28,739 nucleotides of DNA from Ruminococcus sp. UBA7158. GTDB lineage: Bacteria > Bacillota > Clostridia > Oscillospirales > Ruminococcaceae. The translations under genes were made by a program, and so were the position numbers. Positions 23,762-28,739 of the stretch are shown here, in pieces. How positions within the stretch are numbered: position 1 is the first letter of the stretch; each line of letters begins with the position of its first letter. Under the pieces are notes generated by a model that did not search any database, had not been told where the DNA came from, and was given only the letters and a program-made list of their open reading frames with translations. The DNA lies in assembly GCA_002491605.1 (NCBI GenBank), contig DKWG01000056.1:1-28739 (forward strand), read 5' to 3'.

Positions 23762-23778
23762 TACCTATTGTATAATAA

Positions 23779-23814
23779 AAAAGAGAGATTACTCACGGTA
23801 GTCTCTCTTTTGAT
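23779..23814. terminator. Bidirectional terminator closing the cps/sortase operon
   Basis: AAAAGAGAGA (23779-23788) pairs with TCTCTCTTTT (23802-23811), with three further base pairs inside. The T-rich 3' arm and A-rich 5' arm allow it to serve the VanZ-like gene on the plus strand and the convergent phosphatase gene on the minus strand. Confidence 0.85.
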
Positions 23815-23861
23815 GTTTATGGTTGATGATTTTTAAAGCTATTCATAATGGCGATATGTCG

Positions 23862-24521
23862 TCAATCCTCATCGCCGAAATCCTCAAACCCGTCCGATTC
23901 ATCGCCGGCGGTATACGGCAGTCTTCCGAGTATTTCAAAGGCTTTAGCCGTCTGCCAGAGCTGAGCTGTCACCATGACGGAAAAGCCCTCGCCGAAATCG
24001 CAGGCAAACTCATTCGGATTCATTTTCGGCAGTCCGAAGCAGCTCATTATATTCATAATGATACCGCCGTGCGTGACGACTGCGGCATTTTTGTAGCCGT
24101 TTTTCATCATGTCCTCGACGATAAACTCCATTCCCTCGTAGAGCCGCTCAATTACATGGCGCATACTCTCGCCGTTGGGAGCAGGGTTGTCAAGACCGCC
24201 CTTTAAAAACTGCTTGTAATCGGGTCTGCCCATAAGCTCGGTTGCTTTTTTGCCCTCGAATGCTCCGAAGTTCATCTCTCTCAGCTCGGGCACGACCCTT
24301 GCATAGCCCTCGGGATATATAAATGAAGCAGTCGCTATGCAGCGCTTCATCGGGCTGACATAAACCTTGTCCGCAGGCGGATAGATAAAATTGTCAAGCT
24401 TGCGGCGCAGCTCGGTACGCCCTCTTTGCGACACCTCCGACTCGGTTACTCCGACATATCTGCCCTCTTCGTTCGCAACGGTGATGGCGTGTCTTATAAA
24501 GTGAATTCTGTATCCTTGCAT
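23862..24521 (-). CDS. Histidine phosphatase family protein (phosphoglycerate mutase-like)
   Basis: A 219-aa cytoplasmic enzyme of the histidine phosphatase superfamily, which removes phosphate through a phosphohistidine. The signature is IHFIRHAITVAN (R10, H11), followed by GVTESEVSQRGRTEL, VSPMKRCIATASFIY, MNFGAFEGKKATEL and VVTHGGIIMNIM (second catalytic histidine). Substrate cannot be read from the sequence; CobC-type alpha-ribazole phosphatases look similar, but no cobalamin genes are nearby. The start is the ATG at 24521 with AAGGAAAGG upstream; a longer frame from 24572 adds 17 residues with no family match. It converges on the VanZ-like gene. Confidence 0.88.
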   Translation of the reverse strand: MQGYRIHFIRHAITVANEEGRYVGVTESEVSQRGRTELRRKLDNFIYPPADKVYVSPMKRCIATASFIYPEGYARVVPELREMNFGAFEGKKATELMGRPDYKQFLKGGLDNPAPNGESMRHVIERLYEGMEFIVEDMMKNGYKNAAVVTHGGIIMNIMSCFGLPKMNPNEFACDFGEGFSVMVTAQLWQTAKAFEILGRLPYTAGDESDGFEDFGDED

Positions 24522-24616
24522 TTTAACGTTCCTTTCCTTGCTGATTGAAAAAACTGTCGTTATTGTGTACAAATAACGGTCGCCAATTTCATTAATAATT
24601 ATGTTGGTATTATTAC

Positions 24617-24645
24617 TTTACAATGAGTAAAATTGAGTGTATAAT
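24617..24645 (+). promoter_or_regulatory. Sigma-A promoter of the XRE regulator gene
   Basis: TTTACA (24617-24622), a 17-nt spacer and TATAAT (24640-24645). The leader of about 245 nt is long for this gene and includes a small hairpin, GCGGT-cggaaa-ACCGC near 24792-24807. A weaker TTTACA/CTATAA pair at 24851-24880 would start almost on the ribosome site and is less likely. The rest of 24522-24896 holds no gene. Confidence 0.8.
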
Positions 24646-24896
24646 ATTCAACACGTCAATAAACCTTATTTTGAGCCGTTGCGGCTTTGATTACCGTCGG
24701 TTCTTAAATGACCTACAGCATTAACTATAGTAGAATTTCGGTCGAATGTAAATAGGCTTGAAGCCGCCGACGCCGTTAAATATGAAATTGCGGTCGGAAA
24801 ACCGCCTTGGCTGTTTGAATATATAATAAGCAGATATTATTTTAAAAACGTTTACAGGATATAAAAGCACTGATCTATAAAAGGAAGGGACAAAAA

Positions 24897-25601
24897 ATGA
24901 ACGCCGACTTTGCAAGAATTATGACTCTGCTCAGAAAAGAGAAAAAGGTATCTCAGAAAAAGGCTGCAAGCGACCTTGGAATATCTCAGGGTCTTTTATC
25001 TCATTACGAAAAGGGAAAGCGTGAATGCGGACTGGATTTTTTGGTCAGGGCTGCTGATTACTACGGCGTTTCATGCGACTACCTCTTGGGACGTTCGCCT
25101 GAGCCCGAGGGAAAAACCATTTCCCTTGAGGACATCCCCGACGACGACCCGAACCGCAGGGACAAGGTTACTCCCGGCTCGGTAATGATTGCTTTTAACA
25201 AAAAGCTGATTGTAAACTCTTTAAACGTATTGTTTTCACTGCTGACGAAGCTGCGCTCTGCAACTGTCATGAAGGAAATTTCCTCATATCTTATGCTTGC
25301 CGTTTACAAGTCGTTCAGATACGTTTATTCAGCTAATCCTAAAAACGATCAGAATTTCTTCATGATAGACAAAACGATTGCCGGCGCAGGCTGCGACGCT
25401 GCTATGTGCCTGTCCGAGTCAAAGCTGAACGCCGCAGTTAACGGTGTTGCAATCGGCAGCGACGACGCAGTTTTTGAGGACGGCGCACCTCAAATAAGCA
25501 CACAGAGCCTTGCGCAGGAGTATCCGCAGTATTATTCGTCGACGGTTAATCTGATTAAAAACAGCGAGTCGAAAATCAAGGAGATAACGTCGGTCAAATA
25601 A
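24897..25601 (+). CDS. XRE-family transcriptional regulator
   Basis: A 234-aa DNA-binding regulator. The N-terminal helix-turn-helix (about residues 7-61) has the Cro/CI-type pattern MTLLRKEKKVSQKKAASDLG, GISQGLLSHYEKGKRECGLD and YYGVSCDYLLGRSPEPEG. The C-terminal 170 residues are not a domain I recognise; they include a hydrophobic helical stretch (KLIVNSLNVLFSLLTKL) that may serve for dimerising. The DYLLG end of the HTH is common in Clostridia SinR-like proteins. AAGGAAGGGA precedes the ATG by about 7 nt. It is a single gene with its own promoter and no clear target; it could control itself through repeats in its long leader, which is inference. Confidence 0.88.
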   Translation: MNADFARIMTLLRKEKKVSQKKAASDLGISQGLLSHYEKGKRECGLDFLVRAADYYGVSCDYLLGRSPEPEGKTISLEDIPDDDPNRRDKVTPGSVMIAFNKKLIVNSLNVLFSLLTKLRSATVMKEISSYLMLAVYKSFRYVYSANPKNDQNFFMIDKTIAGAGCDAAMCLSESKLNAAVNGVAIGSDDAVFEDGAPQISTQSLAQEYPQYYSSTVNLIKNSESKIKEITSVK

Positions 25602-25752
25602 TCGGTGGTTTTTAAATACTCAATATCCTAATAATAATTATAGCACACGGCAATCCGAAATGGCAAGATGCTTTTCATGCGGCATCTGAAAAGTTGTCGC
25701 AGAATCAAAGAGATTTTGCGGCTTGCCGCAGCTTAAAACGTTAGTCAGTATC

Positions 25753-25788
25753 AGACAGCTATCCGCATCGGGACGGCTGTCTTTTTAT
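25753..25788 (+). terminator. Terminator between the XRE regulator gene and secA
   Basis: AGACAGC (25753-25759) pairs with GCTGTCT (25776-25782), with inner CCG/CGG pairing, and TTTTATTTT follows. It lies about 150 nt after the regulator's stop. A smaller GCGGC-tt-GCCGC hairpin occurs at about 25719-25730. It insulates the secA promoter just downstream. Confidence 0.8.
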
Positions 25789-25832
25789 TTTGTCAAAGAT
25801 AAATTTTCACAAGATTTTAATAAATCTTTAAT

Positions 25833-25861
25833 TTGACATAACGCTGTGTATAGAGTATAAT
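25833..25861 (+). promoter_or_regulatory. Perfect consensus sigma-A promoter of secA
   Basis: TTGACA (25833-25838), exactly 17 nt, then TATAAT (25856-25861): both hexamers match the consensus fully. The start would be near 25868, leaving an 85-nt leader. This suggests strong steady expression. No secM-like arrest peptide is seen in the leader. Confidence 0.92.
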
Positions 25862-25953
25862 TATATTTATTTAGTGCGCAATGAGATGCGTTTTTATGGC
25901 ATACTAATATATATGACATTAGGTCTTTTAATAAATCGAAAGGAAGACAAAAC

Positions 25954-28677
25954 ATGGGACTTTTAAATAAAATATTCGGCACCTACAGCGAGCGTGAGCT
26001 TAAAAGAATCGAGCCTATAAAAAATCAGGTGCTTGCACTTGAGGATAAGTATAAGGGTTTTTCCGACGCCGACCTTCGTGCCGAGACACAAAGATTCAAA
26101 TCCGAGCTTAAAAACGGCAAGACCTTAGACGACATTATGCCTGAGGCTTTGGCGGTATGCCGTGAAGCAGGAGCAAGAGTATTGGGCAAGAGGGCGTTTC
26201 CCGTTCAGATTATCGGCGCAATAGTTTTGCACCAGGGAAGAATCGCCGAGATGAAAACAGGTGAAGGTAAAACTCTTACCGCCTGCTTGGCTTCATACCT
26301 TAACGCACTCTCGGGCGAGGGCGTCCATGTCGTAACCGTTAACGACTACTTGGCTAAGTTCCAGTCAGAGGAAATGGGCAGGGTTTATAGATTCTTGGGT
26401 CTTTCAATAGGCGTTATCCTTCATTCTAAAACAAACGAGGAGCGCAGAGAAGCCTACAACTGCGACATAACCTACGGAACGAACAACGAATTCGGCTTCG
26501 ACTACCTCCGTGACAACATGGTTTTATATAAAAAGGATAAGGTTCAAAGAGGCCATGCGTTCGCCATTGTAGACGAGGTTGACTCCATTTTAATCGATGA
26601 AGCAAGAACCCCTCTTATCATCTCCGGCAGGGGCGACAAGTCTACCGATATGTATCAAAGGGCAGACAGGTTCGCCAAGACACTTACCAAGAATGTTGTA
26701 GTTGAGGTTGAAACCAAGCAGGATACGGATACTGTTTACGAGGGCGACTATATTGTCGACGAAAAGGCAAACACCGCAACCCTTACAAAGGCAGGCGTTG
26801 CCAAGGCGGAGGCTTACTTCGGAGTTGAAAACCTTTCCGATTCCGAAAACGTCACCTTGCTGCACCATATCAACCAGGCTATAAAGGCAAACGGCGTTAT
26901 GAAGCGTGATATTAACTACGTCGTTAAGGACGGCGAGGTTATTATTGTCGACGAGTTCACCGGCAGACTTATGTACGGCAGACGCTATAACGACGGCTTG
27001 CATCAGGCAATTGAAGCCAAGGAGGGCGTTAAGGTCGCTCACGAGTCAAAGACTATTGCAACCATCACCTTCCAGAACTATTTCAGACTCTATAACAAGC
27101 TCTCCGGTATGACAGGTACTGCCGCTACCGAGGAAAACGAGTTCAGAGAAATCTACAAGCTGGACGTTGTGATTATCCCGACAAATAAGCCGATGATAAG
27201 AATAGACCACCCGGACGTTGTTTATAAGACCGAAAAGGGCAAGTTCAACGCCGTTATAGACGAGATAGTAAAGTGCCACGAAAAGGGTCAGCCGGTGCTG
27301 GTCGGTACAATTTCAATTGAAAAGTCTGAGCTTTTGTCGTCTATGCTTAAAAGGCGAGGAATACCCCATGAGGTTTTAAACGCAAAGCACCATGAGCGTG
27401 AAGCGGCTATTGTAGCGCAGGCAGGTCATTTCGGAGCCGTAACAATTGCCACAAACATGGCAGGACGCGGTACCGACATCATGCTCGGCGGTAACGCAGA
27501 GTTCTTGGCAAAAGCCGAATTGACCAAGGAAGGCTATACTGACGACGAAATATACGAAATAACCGGTTTTTCAGAGACGGACGATGAAAGAATCAACCAA
27601 GGACGAGAGCTTTATCACAGTCTTATGGATAAATACTCCGCAGAGATAAAGGAAAAGGCTCAAAAGGTCAAGGAAGCCGGCGGACTTTATATCATCGGTA
27701 CCGAGCGCCATGAGTCAAGGCGTATTGACAACCAGTTAAGAGGACGTTCGGGACGTCAGGGCGACGAGGGCGAGTCAAAGTTCTATCTTTCACTTGAGGA
27801 CGATTTAATGCGTCTTTTCGGCGGCGACAGAATAACAAGCATGATGAACACCATGAACATCGATGAAAACACACCGATTGAGTCAAAGATGCTCACAAAC
27901 GTTATCGAGTCCTCGCAAAAGCGCGTTGAGGGCAGAAACTTCAATATAAGAAAGAACGTTTTGAACTACGACGACGTTATGAACGCTCAAAGAGAGATTA
28001 TCTACGGTCAGCGTTCAAAGGTATTGGAGGGCGAGGACGTCCACGATTACATCATCAAGATGATAAAGGACTTTGTCTCCAACAGCATAAACCTCTATCT
28101 TGCAGGAGACGAGATGGAGAACTGGAACTTTGCCGGCTTGAGAGAGCATTTTGCAGGTCTGTTTACAATTGAAAATGACTTCAACTTCACAGTTGACGAC
28201 CTCAACAACATAGACAGACAGGAAATCATAGACATGACCACCGCCGCAGCTCTCAAGAGATACGACGAAAAGGAAGCAGAGCTTACTCCCCCGATTTTAA
28301 GGGAATGCGAAAGAGTTGCATTGCTTCAGGTTGTAGATACAAAGTGGATGCAGCATATCGACGATATGGATGAGCTTAAAAAGGGTATTTCCCTGCGTTC
28401 ATACGGCAGCCACGACCCTGTTGTTGCATACAGAATGGAAGGCTTTGATATGTTTGACGCCATGATTGAAGCCATCTGCGAGGGAACAATAAGAATACTT
28501 TACAACACTCATTTAAGAAAAGAAGCTCCGATAGAAAGAAAGCAGGTTTTAGTCGCCAACGATACAGGCTCGGACGGCTCGGTTTCAGCTACAGTAAAGA
28601 ACTCCAAGAAGCCCGGAAGAAACGACCCGTGCCCGTGCGGAAGCGGACTTAAGTATAAGAAGTGCTGCGGAAGATAG
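25954..28677 (+). CDS. secA: Preprotein translocase ATPase SecA
   Basis: A 907-aa, full-length SecA, the ATPase that drives unfolded proteins through the SecYEG channel. Domains in order: the N-terminal DEAD motor with MKTGEGKTLTA (Walker A, K106), ITYGTNNEFGFDYLRDNM and IVDEVDSILIDEARTPLIISG; the preprotein cross-linking domain; YNKLSGMTGTAATEENEF; the second motor domain with VLVGTISIEKSE and TNMAGRGTDIMLGGNAEF; QLRGRSGRQGDEG; and the helical scaffold. The C-terminus GRNDPCPCGSGLKYKKCCG is the zinc-binding SEC-C tail that binds SecB or ribosomes in other bacteria. GAAAGGAAG precedes the ATG. It is the housekeeping SecA rather than a shortened SecA2. The 62 nt after its stop are purine-rich with repeated GAAGAG and hold no gene. 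Confidence 0.98.
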   Translation: MGLLNKIFGTYSERELKRIEPIKNQVLALEDKYKGFSDADLRAETQRFKSELKNGKTLDDIMPEALAVCREAGARVLGKRAFPVQIIGAIVLHQGRIAEMKTGEGKTLTACLASYLNALSGEGVHVVTVNDYLAKFQSEEMGRVYRFLGLSIGVILHSKTNEERREAYNCDITYGTNNEFGFDYLRDNMVLYKKDKVQRGHAFAIVDEVDSILIDEARTPLIISGRGDKSTDMYQRADRFAKTLTKNVVVEVETKQDTDTVYEGDYIVDEKANTATLTKAGVAKAEAYFGVENLSDSENVTLLHHINQAIKANGVMKRDINYVVKDGEVIIVDEFTGRLMYGRRYNDGLHQAIEAKEGVKVAHESKTIATITFQNYFRLYNKLSGMTGTAATEENEFREIYKLDVVIIPTNKPMIRIDHPDVVYKTEKGKFNAVIDEIVKCHEKGQPVLVGTISIEKSELLSSMLKRRGIPHEVLNAKHHEREAAIVAQAGHFGAVTIATNMAGRGTDIMLGGNAEFLAKAELTKEGYTDDEIYEITGFSETDDERINQGRELYHSLMDKYSAEIKEKAQKVKEAGGLYIIGTERHESRRIDNQLRGRSGRQGDEGESKFYLSLEDDLMRLFGGDRITSMMNTMNIDENTPIESKMLTNVIESSQKRVEGRNFNIRKNVLNYDDVMNAQREIIYGQRSKVLEGEDVHDYIIKMIKDFVSNSINLYLAGDEMENWNFAGLREHFAGLFTIENDFNFTVDDLNNIDRQEIIDMTTAAALKRYDEKEAELTPPILRECERVALLQVVDTKWMQHIDDMDELKKGISLRSYGSHDPVVAYRMEGFDMFDAMIEAICEGTIRILYNTHLRKEAPIERKQVLVANDTGSDGSVSATVKNSKKPGRNDPCPCGSGLKYKKCCGR

Positions 28678-28739
28678 GCGTGGGAACGTTGTTTCACAGT
28701 GAAGAGATAAGAGAGAAGAGTGAAGAGAAGCGGTGTCGG

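Noticed and set aside
25881..25907. Eight-codon frame (MRCVFMAY) in the secA leader, considered as a SecM-like regulator
   Set aside because: It has no ribosome site, no signal sequence and no arrest motif, and it is far too short. Likely chance.
28678..28739. Purine-rich run with repeated GAAGAG after secA
   Set aside because: It is too short and cut by the window end, with no stem for a terminator visible. Nothing can be concluded.

Overview
The window looks like chromosomal DNA from a Gram-positive Clostridia member, most like the gut Oscillospirales/Ruminococcaceae group. The basis is moderate GC, AGGAGG-type ribosome sites, consensus sigma-A promoters, lipoprotein signal peptides, a class B sortase, a CpsB/C/D phosphoregulatory set, an LCP enzyme and a VanZ-like protein. 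The lineage is inferred from gene content and cannot be fixed without a search. There are 20 protein genes I am confident of, one short overlooked gene (41 codons) and one doubtful short ORF. I see no tRNA, rRNA, CRISPR array or transposase.

Layout. (1) 1-4650: an orphan family 1 solute-binding lipoprotein converging, across a bidirectional terminator, on a cytoplasmic GH2 beta-galactosidase-type enzyme. (2) 4640-6511: a hairpin-rich gap and a membrane-anchored HtrA/DegP-type protease. (3) 6744-7012: two tandem copies of a ~135-bp structured repeat whose hairpins differ by compensatory changes. (4) 7096-10482: a divergent MBOAT-like membrane protein without the catalytic histidines, a partner with what looks like the N-terminal stub of an AlgX/DHHW-type protein joined to an SH3b domain, and a radical SAM protein. 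(5) 10597-15764: three more tandem paralogues of the lipoprotein, two with clear promoters, and no ABC permease or ATPase nearby. (6) 15772-17968: a reverse-strand 41-aa membrane peptide, a Wzx/MATE-type flippase and a YdbC/PC4-like protein. (7) 18135-23811: an apparent operon with two possible promoters and a terminator-like leader hairpin: CpsC, CpsD tyrosine kinase, CpsB phosphatase, sortase B, a putative sortase substrate, an LCP ligase and a VanZ-like protein. (8) 23862-28677: a histidine phosphatase, an XRE regulator and secA behind a perfect consensus promoter.

How it fits together. Most of the window concerns the cell envelope: sugar capture (four lipoproteins plus the intracellular glycosidase), quality control (HtrA), export (SecA) and assembly of surface polymers and anchored proteins (flippase, BY-kinase module, sortase, LCP). 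The two points most worth a second look are the MBOAT/DHHW-like pair, in which both partners appear to have lost their catalytic parts, and the tandem structured repeat just upstream of it. A third is the tyrosine-kinase module that has no glycosyltransferases and is instead joined to a sortase and its likely substrate.
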